From Orbilia blumenaviensis (lineage: Eukaryota > Ascomycota > Orbiliomycetes > Orbiliales > Orbiliaceae), in the NCBI GenBank assembly GCA_036872755.1, contig JAVHNS010000003.1:2480001-2544000 (forward strand): a stretch of 64,000 nucleotides of DNA. The letters are read 5' to 3'. This document shows, piece by piece, positions 51,086 to 64,000 of this stretch. Position numbers and translations under genes: made by a program. Within the stretch, counting starts at the first letter, position 1; each line of letters starts with the position of its first letter. Below the pieces are notes generated by a model, which ran no database searches, was not told the origin of the DNA, and worked only from the letters and a program-made list of their open reading frames with translations.

Positions 51086-51425
51086 TTAACTAGGAGGCCG
51101 CTGTGCAGCACTCAAACCCGACTGCAATATCTTGAATCTTAATTATACATGAAAAAAATAATAACACATATTTTTTTATAGTTTAAATAAAGTTTAAATT
51201 TTATAAATAAAATTCAATTTTGATAAGATTATAAGAATATTAAGATTAAAAAAACAATAATATGATTTATTAAGATTTGAAAAATTTTATATAAATTTAT
51301 ATAAGAAAATTTCAAAATTTTTTTTTTTAAGTCAGTCAAAAAGAACATATTTTTTAATAAATCTAGTATGGATCGCGCCTCGCGCTGGTTCAACTCTAAC
51401 CCTCCTGCATAAATGCAGTCGGGCA
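51086..51425 (-). repeat. Dispersed repeat S, copy 3 (inverted)
   Basis: Reads TTAACTAGGAGGCCGC at the left and GCAGTCGGGCA at the right, the complement of copy 1, and is 340 nt long. Both ends keep G+C and the interior is A+T-rich. The minus-strand frame 51229-51426 that ends in it is not a gene. Confidence 0.75.
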
Positions 51426-51699
51426 ATCAATTTTAAAAATAATTATATAAAATTTGTTGTTGTTATTATTATTTTTATTATTTATTATTTATTTAATTTT
51501 AATGTTTAAATTATAAAATTTAAAATCTAAAAGATTTTTTAATTATTAATATTATTTTGAAAAAAACTTATATAGTTATAAAAAAATAATATTTAATATT
51601 AATCAAAAAAATATTTATTAAGCAAAAAAATTAAAATTTATTAAAAAAAGATTTAAAAAATATAAATATTAATTTAGAACTTTTTTTTAAATTTAAATA

Positions 51700-52250
51700 T
51701 ACTCTTGAGACAAAGAGTGGGGTTGCAAGACTGTCAGCAAATAATCCGAACATGGTTTGCTAGTTTTTGCATTATAAACAAATTATTAAATTATTATTTT
51801 AAAAATTATTATATGTTTGTATTAAAATTATTATAAAATGGTAATGTTATTATTATATAATTATTATAAAAGTTGTTTGTAAGTTGTTTTAATAATGGTA
51901 TTATTATAATTTTATGTTAACTATATGATAGTTGTGTTATGATAATATGATTATTTTTAAATCAATATTAAATTGATTTTTATTATAGTTTGGTTATAAT
52001 ATGGGTTTTGTAATGGTTTTGTAATGGTTTTTTTAATTAATATATTATTAGATTTATAATTAAGTAATAATTATATTTATGGTTAGTTAATAATTAATAA
52101 AATAATTTTAATAATAGTTTTCTAATAATTTTATAATAATTATATAATTGTTTATAAATTATATATAAAATAAAATTTTTTTTGAAAATTAAAGTTATAG
52201 TTTTTTAAAGTTGAATTTAGTTATGTAATTATAATGTGTAATATAATATG
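51700..52250 (+). mobile_element. TIR element T, copy 3 (truncated)
   Basis: Starts TACTCTTGAGACAAAGAG in the same orientation as copy 1. The first 85 nt or so are well preserved; then C is largely lost while G is kept. Similarity fades near 52250, before the minisatellite, and no right terminus is found before the LTR at 53001. Confidence 0.65.
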
Positions 52251-53000
52251 ATATTTTATGATTTTATGATTTTATAATTTTACACTTTTATAATTCTATA
52301 ATTTTATAAACATCATATTAACTTTAATTCATTCTCTTGTTTATTTTTTTGTTTATTTTTTCATATTTTCTTTTATTTATCTTTTTATTGATCTAATGTT
52401 TTATTTTTAAAATATATTTAATAAATACTAAATTTATACTAAATTAAAAAAATACAAATTTAATATTAAAATTTAGAAATTTAAAAATTTAAAAATCTAA
52501 AACTTTTAAAATCTTCAAAACCTCTAAAATTTTTAAAATTTTCAAAATCTTTAAAATTTACAAAATAAAAATATATACTAAAATTATAATTCTTACGATT
52601 ATAATAATTATTTATATAATACTTTTTCTAAATTTAAAAATTATTTTTTTCCTAATTATTTTATTTTATTATAATTTTAATAATATATTTCCTCTAATAA
52701 AAAAAATATATTTAATAAAAAAAGAAGATAATTTTAAATTTACTAATTATATATTTTATTATAAATATAAATAAAAGTATGAAAATAAATTATAATATTA
52801 AATAATTTATAATATAATAAATTAATTTTTATTATAATAAAAAATATCTAAAAACAATTAAAAAATAATAAACAAAATTAAAATCAAAATTATTTTATAA
52901 TTATTGTTTTTTTTTAAAACCAAATTAATTATAAAAAAAAAATTAATTATTTTTTTATTTGATATTTAATTAATTTAAATATTATTAATAATTTTTAATC
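52251..53000. other. A+T-rich sequence without recognised features
   Basis: Lies between the truncated TIR element T and LTR-A copy 2. No gene or repeat is assigned. Confidence 0.5.
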
Positions 53001-53566
53001 TGTCACGGCCAGCCATACTAGGTATGTCTTGGCATGTCAAACATGAGTTTGTTTAACTCTGAATTCAACTTACAAATCAGATTTATAATATAAATATTTA
53101 AATTATAAATTTAGAAATAAACCAAACTAAAATCAAACCATCTGCAGATATATTATATTAATAATATATTTTCAAAATAAACTATGTAAAAAATATTATA
53201 TATAATTTAATATATTATGTATATATAATGTTTATTTAAACATATAATATTTAAATTTATAAATAATTTATATTTATATAAATAATATTTATATATATAA
53301 GGATTTTTGAATAATGGTAGTTTTAAGATTTTTTTTTAGATTTTATTAATTAATTTATTAATATTTAATATATTTTATTTATTATTTTTATTTATTGAAT
53401 TTAATATTTTTTTATTAAAAATTATATTATTTAATATTTTTATATTTAATTTAATTTATTTTAAAAAAATAATTTAAATATTTTAGATTAAAAATATAAT
53501 TAATTAAAAAATATTAAATTATTTTAAGAATTTTTTATTTAAAAAATATTTAAAATAAATATAACA
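53001..53566 (+). repeat. 5' LTR of LTR-A copy 2
   Basis: The outer start (53001-53150) is well preserved (TGTCACGGCCAGCCATACTA). The inner end is reduced to AAATAAATATAACA. Confidence 0.87.
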
Positions 53567-56500
53567 TTTTAATTAATCCAATTTTCAATAATAAAACAAA
53601 AATTATATATTAAATAATAATAATAATATTAAATATCATAATTTTCACAACATTATTTATAAAATAAAAAACAATTTTTTTAATAAAATAATATATTTAT
53701 TAATTATAACTTAAAATTAATAAATATAAATAAAAAAATTATTTATAAAATAAATTAAATTATTTTTTTTAAAACTAATTATTAATAATAAAAATTTAAA
53801 ATTAATATAAATTAATATTTTATTTAAATAATATAAAAATATTAAATATATTAACATTACAATTAAAATATAATTAATATTAAATTATTTTTAAAAATAT
53901 AAACAATTATTTAATATAATATTAAATTTATTTAATATAATAATTAATATAAAAAAACTCTTAAATAAATAAATTTTATTAATTATAAAAAATTTTATAA
54001 TAAAAATAATTATTTTAAAAATAAAATATAAATAAATTATTATAAATAAAAAAAAAACATTTTTATAAAAATAATTAGAATATAAAATTTTTAAAACAAA
54101 TTATAATAAAAAAAAAATTAAAATTAATATTAATAAAATATTTAAAATTAAAAACCTAATAAAGTATTTTAATAAACCCAAAAAAATTAATTATTTTTTT
54201 TATTAATTTTTAATTTATTTTAAAATATAAAATAATAAATTTTTAAATAATAAATTTAAAATCATTTTTATAAAAATATATTTAAAAAATTTAATTTTTT
54301 AAATATTTATTAATTATAATAATTATTATATTAAGAATAAAATTATCTTTAATATTTATATTTTTAAAATCATAATAAATTTTAAAGAATTTATTATATT
54401 TTTTAAACAATAATATAAAAAAAATAATAAAATTAATAAAACTTATAAAAATTTTAAAAAATTTAAATAAACTAACTCAATTTATAAATATTTTTATAAA
54501 TTTAACTAAATTACTTTTTTTATTAAATAAAATAAATTTAATATCATTTATTAAATCTAAAAAAAATTAAAATTAAAATTAAAAATTTAAATTTTTTTCA
54601 AAAAACAATAATTTAAAAAACTTTTTAAATATATAAAAATATAAAAAATAATTATCAAAATCAATAATATTTATTAATAAAATAAATATAATTAAAAAAA
54701 AAAAAATTTCCATAATTATAATTTTAAAAAAAATAAAAACAAAAAAAAAACACCTTAAAATCAAAATAATAAAAAAAATAAAAATTAATATAAAAATAAA
54801 AATAAAAATTTTATTTTAAATAAAATTTTTAATTTAATTTCCATAAATTTTAATATAACTTAATATAATTATTTATATAACAAAAAATTTAAAAAACCAA
54901 AATCTAATAATCTTATTTATTATAATTACAATAAATCTAAATATATTATTAAAAATTATAATAAATTATAATAAAATAATATATTTTAATAATATAAAAA
55001 TATCAAATTCACAAATATTAATTCTTTATTATTATTTATTATAAAAAAAATTTAAATAATATACCAATTTATTTTTTAAAAAATTAAATAATTTTAATAA
55101 TAAATTTTTAAATAAATTTTAAACTACTTAATTACTTTTAATTAACTTATAAATATTCTTAAATTTATTATTTAAAAAAAAAAAATTAAATTTAAAATTA
55201 TTTTAATTATTTATAATCCAATTTTTTAAAAATATTATTAATTTTAAAATAATTTAATATTTAAAATTTATTTAAATTATAAAAAATATTTTAACAAAAA
55301 ACTTTTTTAAAAATATATATTTAAAAAAATTTATTATATTTACTTAATTTATATTAATTTTATATTACAAAATTCTAAAATTTATTTATAATTTATTAAT
55401 ATAGTAAAAAATTTTTTTATTAAAATAAATTTATTATTTATTTATAATTAAATTTTCTATAAATAAAAAAATTTTCTTATAAAATATTTAAATAATAAAA
55501 AAAAAATTTATAAAAATTTTTTTTTTAATTTTTTAATTATATTTTATAAGAATTAAAATAATAATAAAATTTTTATTTTTAAAATTTATATTAATAATAT
55601 AATTTTTATGGAATTTAAAAAAAAATAAGTTTGATGTATGAATTATTAAAAAAAAATCTATAATTAATATAAAAATTACAATTATACAATTTAAAATCAA
55701 TTAAATTATAAATATTTAAATTATTATATTATTTTTATTATTAAATATACTAAATATAAATACACTAAAAACCAAAAATAATTTTTTTTTAAAAAATATT
55801 AAAATACTTTTTTTTATATTAATAATAATTTTTATAAAATCAATTTTATAAAAAATTAAAAAATTTATTATAAAAAAATCAAAAACATCAATTCCCTTCC
55901 TATTTATGAATAAATTGATAAAATTAAATATATTATTTTAAAATATTAAAAAATTATTTTCAATTACCACCTATATAAAAATTAATTTTTAAATATAAAA
56001 TTTTATAATTATATTTTTTATTTTTATAATTTTTATTATGATGAATAAAACTTATACACTAAATATTTTAATTTTATTTAATTTATTTTTTATAATTTTA
56101 ATATTTTTTTTAATTATAAAAAATATTTTTATTAATATTTTTTTTAAATTATCATTTAACTTTTAACTCATTAAAATACTTACATTATTTAATTTAATAT
56201 TAATTATAAAGAAAAAATTATAAAATATTATAAAAAAAATAAATATTATTATACAACCAATACCAAACATATTACTAAATATAACTTAATTAAAAAAAAA
56301 AATTATTAATATTAATTTTATAAAAAATTAATTATTTATTTATTTTATAAAAAATATAATTTTTATATCAACCATATTTAAAAATATATCACCTTCATTA
56401 AAAATTTTTATATCCTAAAAATTAAATTAAATACTTAAAATATAAAATAATAATATATATACTATTAAAATTTTATTTTTAACACCTAATTTAACTTCAA

Positions 56501-59500
56501 ATATTATTTTTAAAAAAATTATTTTAATTATAAACAAAATAATTTTATCTTATTTTATTATTAATTTAAAATTATTAATTTTAAACAAAATCATTTTAAA
56601 CCAAAATTCAACAAATTTCTTTATATTAACAAAATTAAATTTATTAATATTTATAAAAAAATAAATATAAAAAAAAAAAATTAAAAAAATTTTAAAACTT
56701 AATATTACTTAAAAAATTCAAATTATATATTATTAAAAATAAATTATTTAAATAACTTTTTTTATAATTAATTAAAAATTATTTTTTTTTATTAATTAAT
56801 ATTAATAAAAATTTTAATATATTTTTATTAAATTATAAAATAAAAAATTTATTTATTTATTTTAAAATCATTAAATAATTTAAATTATTTTATATTTAAA
56901 AATTTTAAAAAATATATGTTATTATTTTTAATAATAACTTTTTTAAAATAATTATTTATAAAATTATTTTTATATTTTTTATAAATAAATATTTAAAAAC
57001 AATTACAATAAATATTTTAAAAATTTTTTATAAATTGGTTTTTAGATTTTTTTAATTAAAAAAATATAATTTAAATATTAATTAAAAAATTTAATATTTT
57101 AAATTTTCAAAATATAATTATAAAAAAATTTATTTCAAAATTTGATTAAATAATTAATTTCTAAAAAAAATTTATTATTAATTTATTTAATATATATTAT
57201 AAAAAAAAATTAATAATTGTCTTTAAAATAAATTTTATTTTATAAAATATATTTTTTTTAAAATATGAAAAATTAACAAAAAAAAAAAAAAATTTTAAAT
57301 TAAATTTTTAAAAATAATAAATTAATTTTTTAATTTTTAGATAAAAAAAATTTTTTACCAAAAATTAATTAATTTATATATTATATTTTTTTAAAAAAAA
57401 AAATTTAATTAAAATTTTTATTTATATATGTATGTATAAAAAAAAAAACTATAATTTTATGTAAATATATTGATGAAAATTTTTACAATAAATTTATATA
57501 ACTTTTTAATTTATTTATAAAATATTTTATATTATTTATATTAAAATTTAATAAAAAATTATAAATATATATTAATTATAAAAATTTAAATGATATTATA
57601 ATTAAAAATATTAAATTTTTATTATTAATAAATAAATTTTTTAATTATTTAACAAAAATAAATTATTTTATTAAATTAAATATTATTAATATTTATTATA
57701 ATATTAAAATAAATCCAAAAAAAAAATAAAAAATAATTTTTTAATATTATTATAATCTATTTAAATACTTAATTATATTATTTAAATTAATTAATATATT
57801 AACTTTTTTTTAAATTTTTATAAATTATATATTTTAAAAATATATAAATATTATTTATATTATTTATTTAAATAATATTTTAATTTTTAATAAAATATTG
57901 GAAAAATATAAAAAAAATATTAATATAATATTAAAATTTTTTTAAAATTACAATTTATATATAATGTTAAATAAATTAAAATTTATTATTATTAAATATA
58001 AATTCTTAAAAATTATAATTATCTTAAATAAAATTAAAATAAATTTAAAAAAAATTTAAATTATTTAAAATTAATTTTTTTTTAAAAATATTAAAAAAAT
58101 ATAATTATTTTTTAAACTTTATAATTATTATTAATAATTTATTTAAAAATATAATTTTATATTAATAATATTTTTTAAATTTATTAAAAAATAATTAAAA
58201 TTTAAAATAATATTTAAAAAAATTTAAACTTTTGAGATTTTGAAAAAATTATTTATTTTTACTTTTATTTTTAAATTTTATAATTCAAAATTATTTATTA
58301 AAATTAAAATTAATATTTTTATAGTAGTATTAGGAACCTATTTATTTTAATTTTATAAAAATAAATAATAATATTTTATTATTTATATTTTTTATAAATT
58401 TAATATAATATAATTATAATATATTATTTATAATAAAAAATTAATGGTTATTGTAAAAATTTATTAAAAATAATATATTTATTTTTAAAATAAAGAATTT
58501 TTTATAATTTTATTTGATTATAAAAATTTTATTTATTTTTTAATTATAAAAGAATTTAACAAATAATAAATTTAATAATAAAAATTTTTTAATAAATATA
58601 ATATAAAAATAATATATTTTAAAAAAAAAAAAAATATTTTTATAAATATAATAAACAAAAAATTAAATTTTATTAAAAATATTAAATTTAATAAAAAAAT
58701 AATTCTTAAATATAACAATATTAAAAATTAAATTTTTATTAATAAATTTTTAAATTTAATAAAATATAATATTAAAAATAATCTTTAATAAAAAATCTTT
58801 AAAATTTATAAATAAAATTTTATTACATAATAAATTTTAATAAAAAAAAATATATTACTTTATTTTAAATTAATTAATAAAATTATTATATTTTAAAATT
58901 TGTTTTATATTTTGATTAAGAAATTTTAAAAAAAATTTATTTTTTTATATTATGATTATTTAGTTTATGGTTATTTTAGAATTGATTGTATTTAGGAGTT
59001 TATTATGAAGATTTATTTTTGGTTTTAAATAAGAAAGCAAATTAAAGAATATATTAAAATTTATAATTTTTACTGTAGAAATAAATTTAATTAATATAAA
59101 TTTTATGGAATTTTTTAATTATATAATATATTAAATATATTTTTTAAAATTATTATTTATGATTTTGTGTAAGAAATGTTTTTAATATAAAACTTTTTTA
59201 TTAATAAATTATATGATAAAATATTAATTATTATAAATAAATTAATAAAAATTATTATTTTTATTTTGTGGGATAGTTAATAAGAAATTAAAAAATTATA
59301 ATAAATTTATTATAATTATATTTTTTTTAAATATGGAATTTAATAAAAATATATTTTTAATTATAATTTTTTTTTTACAAATAAATATTAACAATTAATT
59401 ATGAATTAAATTAGTATTAAATTAAATATTATAATTAAAAATTATATTTAAATAAATGGAGTTTTTAAGAAATTTATTTAAATTTTTAAAATTTATTTTT

Positions 59501-61640
59501 AAAATTTTTTTAATTATATTTAAAATAATTAAATATTTTTTTTATTTATAATAAAATTTATTTATAATATTTTTTAATATTTAATTATTAAATATATTTT
59601 ATATAAAATATTAAAAAAATAAATATTTAAAATTATTTTTTTTTTTTTTATATTAAAAAAAATTATTTCTAAAATTGAAAAATATATAAAATTAATAAAA
59701 AATATTTATAATATTTTTATAAAAGATTTTTAATTTTTATAAAAAAAAATAAACTATTATTATGATAAATAATAGGAGAAAATTTTAAATTTTAAAAAAA
59801 AAGATAAAATATATTTATTTATATGAAATTTGAAAATTAAATAATTTAATAAAAAATTTAATTTTTAAAAATTTAGTTTATATATAATTAAAAAAAAATT
59901 TGGAAAATATTATTTTAAATTTAATATATTTAAATTAATATAAATATATAAAATATTTTATATTTTAATCTTAAAAAAAGTTTTTTTAAGATTTAAAAAA
60001 AATTTAAACAAAATTGAAATTAAATATAATGATTATATGGAATATAAAATTGAAAGAATTTTTAACAAATTTAATAATAATAATAAATATTTTATTTATT
60101 AAATTATTTTTTATAAATTAAAAAATAATTTTTGGTAATTAGAAAAAAATATTTTATTATAAATTATATAAAATTACTTTAAAAATAGAGATTTATTTTA
60201 TTAATTTAATGTTTTTGTATTTAAACAAAAATAAAAAAGATTTAAAAAAAATAGAGATTAACATATTTTATAAATTTTTGATTTATAAAAATATAATTTT
60301 TCTACTTAATTAGTTTTTATATTTATGAATTTTTTTTATAAATATCCACCTCTATAAACATATGATTTAAATAAATATTTATAATATTATCCATTTAATT
60401 ATTTTTTAATTTTTTCTAAATATTTTATTTCCTTAATTAATAGAATTTTATACTCTGATAATATTAATAAATAATTACACAAAAATTATATTAATAAAAT
60501 AATATTATGAATTATTAAAATCAACAACTCAACACAAATTATAACAAAATAACAAAACATAATTTAATTTAAAAATAAAAAATTATAAATATATAATAAG
60601 AAATTAATCAAAATTTCAAATAATATTTTAAAGGAAATTTTTTATAAAAAATACAAAATAATTTTTATTCCATTTAACAAAAAAATTTATTATATTTATT
60701 AAAATATTATAAAAAAAATTAAGTACTTTATTAAATATTGATAAATTTTTATTAATTTTTTTTTTAATAATTAGATTATTTTTAAATATTATATTATTTT
60801 TTATAATTTTTTATTTTTTATAAAAAAGAAATTTTTAATACTTTTATATAATTACTAAAATTTCAATAAATTAATATTTTAATTTAATTATAACAATATT
60901 AAATTTAATTAAAAACTCTATAAGTTTTATTTAACTTTTAATAACTTTTTGATATATTATTTTATATTAAACAAAAATTTTTTCCAATTTTTTAAACTTC
61001 TTATCTCAAATTTCCACAATACAATTTATTAAAAATTTTAGATTAAAAATATTTTATAAAATAAAAAAAAATAAAAATTATTTATAAAAAATTATATTAT
61101 ATTTTCTTATTTTACCTTATCTATAACAAATTTTATATTTGATATTTTTTTCTAATATAATACAAATATAACCATTTATAACATAATATAAACACAAAAT
61201 TACAACCTCTAAACTTTCTAATTTAAATTATTTAAAAAAAATAATTTTTTTTTGTTTTATTTAAATATAATTTTTTAATTTTTTTTTAAATTTTTAAATA
61301 ATACTCCATTATATAATTAAAATAAAAAATTTAATATTATTTTATATATATAAAAAAATATTTTATAATTTAAGTTTTAAAATTTAATTATAATATAAAT
61401 TATAATTATTTATATTTAATTTTAATTATATAATCATATAATATAACCATAAAGAATTATATTTTTAAATATATGATTTTTTATATATAAATTTTTTTTA
61501 AATGGATTTTTTATATAATAAAACTTTATAAATAAATTTTATATAAAAATCTTTTACTAAATTTTATTATATTTTTTTTTAATAAAAAAATCCTACATAA
61601 AAATTTCCCTTTTAAAATTTTTCTTTAAAAAAAAAGATAA

Positions 61641-62205
61641 TATTACAGTTAATCATATTAAATATATTTTAATATATTAAATATAAATTTATTTAACTTT
61701 AGATTTAACTTATAAATCAGATTTATAATATAAATATTTAAATTATAAGTTTGAAAATGAATTAAGTTAAAATTAAATTATTTATAAATATATTATACCA
61801 ATAATATATTTTTAAAATAAACTATATAAAAAATATTATATATAATTTAACACATTATATGTATATAATATTTATCTAAGTATATAATATTTAAATTTAT
61901 AAATAATTTATATTTATATAAACAATATTTATATATATAAAAATCTTTAAATAATAACAATTTTAAAATTCTTTTTTAAATTTTATCAATTAATTTATCA
62001 ATATTTAATACATTTTATTTACTATTTTTATTTATTAAATCTAATATTTCCTTATTAAAAATTATATTATTTAATATTTTTATATTTAATTTAATTTATT
62101 TTAAAAAAATAATTTAAATATTTTAAATTAAGAATATAATTAATTAAAGAACATTAGGCTATTTTAGGAATTTCTTATTTAGGAAATACCTGGGACAGGT
62201 GTAAC
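61641..62205 (+). repeat. 3' LTR of LTR-A copy 2
   Basis: The inner start is degraded (TATTACAGTTAATCATATTA). The outer end is preserved (CCTGGGACAGGTGTAACA). Confidence 0.87.
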
Positions 62206-62295
62206 ATAATCAAATTAAAAAAAATATTTTAATTTCTTTTTTTAATAATAAATAATTAATATTATATTATTATAAATTATAGAATAATTATCTAC

Positions 62296-62840
62296 TGTTA
62301 TACCTATCCCAGGTATTTCCCAAATAGGAAACTCCTAAAATAGCCTAATATTTTTTAACTAATTATATTCTTAATTTAAAATATTTAAATTATTTTTTTA
62401 AAATAAACTAAATAAAATATAAAAATATTAAATAATATAATTTTTAATAAGAATATACTAAATTCAATAAATAAAAATAATAAACAAAATATATTAAATA
62501 TTAATAAATTAATTAATAAAATTTAAAAAAAAATCTTAAAATTATTATTATTTAAAAATTCTTATATATATAAATGTTATCTATATAAATATAAATTATT
62601 TATAAATTTAAATATTATATATTTAAGAAAATATTATATACACATAACACATGAAACTATATATAATATTTTTTATATAATTTATTTTAAAAATTATAGT
62701 ATTAATATAATATAATTTATTTTATTTTTTTTAATATAATTTTTTTTTATTAAATATTTATAATAAAAATCATTTTAATATAAAAAATAGTATATAAAAA
62801 TAAATTTATATTTAATATATTAAAATATATTTAATATAAT
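62296..62840 (-). mobile_element. LTR-A long terminal repeat, reverse orientation
   Basis: Begins TGTTATACCTATCCCAGG, the complement of the LTR end, and runs for about 545 nt toward the LTR start, lacking the last ten or so nucleotides where the next LTR begins. The 90 nt to its left do not match the internal sequence that follows 5' LTRs, so it is a solo or 3' LTR. Confidence 0.72.
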
Positions 62841-63480
62841 TATCACGGCCAGCCATACTAGGTATATCCTGGCGTGTTAAACATAAGCTTGTTTAACTTT
62901 AGGTTCAGTTTATAAATTAAATTTATAGTATAAATATTTAAAAAACAAATTTAAAAATAAATTAAACTAAAATCAGATTATTTACAAATATATTATTTCA
63001 ATAATATATTTAATTATTAAATTTACTTAACATATTAAATAAACAAAAACATATTTAATACCATTTTAACACTTAATACTTATATCTATAAACAATTTAT
63101 ATTTATATAAATAGTATTTATGTATATAAAAATTTTTAAATGATAACAATTTTAAAATTCTTTTTTAAATTTTATTAATCAATTTATTAATATTTAATAT
63201 ATTTTATTTATTATTTTTATTCATTAAATTTAATATATTCTTATTAAAAATTATATTATTTAATATTTTTATATTTAATTTAATTTATTTTAAAAAAATA
63301 ATTTAAATATTTTAAATTAAAAATATAATTAATTAAAAAATATTAAATTATTTTAAAAATTTTTTATTTAAAAAATATTTAAAATAAATATAATATTTTA
63401 ATTAATTTAATTTTTAATAATAAAACAAAAATTATATATTAAATAATAATAATAATAAATATTATAATTTTTATAAAGTA
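62841..63480 (+). mobile_element. Truncated LTR-A element: 5' LTR plus start of the interior
   Basis: LTR at 62841-63395 (TATCACGGCCAGCCATACTA at the start), followed by about 85 nt matching the interior just inside the 5' LTR of copy 2 (53567-53640). Similarity ends near 63480, so the rest of the element is lost. Confidence 0.72.
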
Positions 63481-63755
63481 TTTTATAAATTAAAAAAAAT
63501 AAAATTTTTAAAAAATAAAAATTCAATTATAATAAGAATAAAATAAAAAAGTTTTTTATAAAAAAAATTAACTTTAAATTTAAAAAATTAAAAATATGTA
63601 GTAATAATCAATAATTTATTTAAATTAAAAAACATTAAAAACATTAATATTATAATTATTAATTAATTAATAATTAAAAATAGTATAAAAAAAAATAATT
63701 TGAAAATATAATAATTAATATAATAAAATTTTTAAATATATAAAACCTAATTACT

Positions 63756-64000
63756 ATGCCCGACTGCGTTGCAAAAAGGTTAAAGTTGAACCTCCACACA
63801 AAAACGCGATCCATACCAAATCTGGCAAAAAATATGTTGTTTTTAGCCAACTTAAAGAAAAAATTTTTTGAAATTTTACCATATAAATTTGTATAGCATT
63901 TTGAAAGTCTTAACATTATTTTGAAGTCTTAACAAAAAATTGCTAAAAAAATTGCAAAATTGAATTCAGAATTTATACTCACCGTTTTTGTTTCTTTGAG
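63756..64000 (+). repeat. Dispersed repeat S, copy 4 (cut by window end)
   Basis: Starts ATGCCCGACTGCGTTGCA in the same orientation as copy 1 and remains alignable through the segment around TTGTTTTTAGCCAACTTAAA. Its right end lies beyond the window. The minus-strand frame 63674-63916 is a shadow of this repeat. Confidence 0.7.

Larger units (their letters stand above)
53001..62205 (+). mobile_element. LTR-A retrotransposon, copy 2 (9205 bp, RIP-degraded)
   Basis: Plus-strand element. 5' LTR 53001-53566 and 3' LTR 61641-62205, about 565 nt each, TG...CA termini. A perfect 5-nt target duplication TAATC flanks it (52996-53000 and 62206-62210). Length and LTRs match copy 1 at 30007-39190. The 8.07 kb interior has lost nearly all C or all G in long blocks and no gag-pol domain is legible; the minus-strand 61-codon frame at 54579-54764 is a chance frame. 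The 9.2 kb length is within range for large LTR retrotransposons. Confidence 0.85.

Noticed and set aside
51229..51426. 65-codon minus-strand frame
   Set aside because: Covers the inverted copy of repeat S; the same sequence in other copies is not open.
54579..54764. 61-codon minus-strand frame rich in Phe, Ile and Leu
   Set aside because: Composition is explained by A+T-rich RIP sequence within LTR-A copy 2.
63674..63916. 80-codon minus-strand frame
   Set aside because: Shadow of repeat S copy 4.
25100..64000. Mitochondrial or organellar origin of the A+T-rich DNA
   Set aside because: No mitochondrial gene, tRNA or rRNA is present, whereas LTR, TIR and hAT boundaries with target duplications are.

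Overview
The window is nuclear DNA of a filamentous ascomycete (Pezizomycotina-like). Evidence: genes split by many short GT-AG introns with TACTAAC-like branch sites, fungal versions of PDR transporter, SWI1, GRIM-19 and Rpt3, and a sharp two-compartment layout. The left 24.3 kb is ordinary mid-GC gene space. From about 25 kb to the right end the DNA is extremely A+T-rich, has no plausible gene, and is built from repeats that differ almost only by C-to-T and G-to-A transitions. That is the signature of repeat-induced point mutation (RIP).

Gene compartment, left to right: a grainyhead/CP2 transcription factor (+, 5 exons, 748 aa); a zinc metalloprotease of the YIL108W/PF12044 type with a C-terminal jacalin-like lectin domain (-, 11 exons, 776 aa); a 1.8 kb divergent intergenic region full of TAGG/ACCT repeats; a full-length PDR-type ABC-G transporter (+, 8 exons, 1459 aa); an ARID-domain SWI1 subunit of SWI/SNF (-, about 1028 aa); complex I subunit GRIM-19/NDUFA13 (+, 4 exons, 138 aa); a GH5 subfamily-12-like steryl- or ceramide-glucosidase (-, 5 exons, 736 aa); and 26S proteasome ATPase Rpt3 (-, 7 exons, 423 aa). 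I derived the splice junctions by hand from reading frame, GT-AG sites and family alignment. All joins keep phase and no gene is broken. These are unrelated housekeeping and accessory genes, not a cluster.

Repeat compartment (25.08-64 kb): I reconstructed a nested transposon stack from terminal sequences and target-site duplications. An LTR element with 166-nt LTRs (27286-50235, TSD ATTAT) is split by four insertions: a 1.3 kb TIR element with internal minisatellites (28444-29776), a 9.2 kb LTR retrotransposon in reverse orientation (30007-39190), a 6.1 kb hAT-type DNA transposon (40927-47001, 8-bp TSD TACAATAA), and an inverted second TIR element (47794-49148). Removing them leaves a host of about 5.0 kb. 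To the right lie a second, forward copy of the 9.2 kb element (53001-62205, TSD TAATC), a truncated third TIR copy, a head-to-head pair of LTRs, and copies of a short dispersed repeat of about 345 bp (four in all: 25735, 26218, 51086, 63756).

Two patterns explain most of the residual base composition of the desert. G+C survives mainly in the outer 50-200 bp of each element, so RIP fades at repeat edges. Inside elements there are kilobase-scale blocks that keep G but not C, or C but not G, as expected if single strands were mutated over long tracts.
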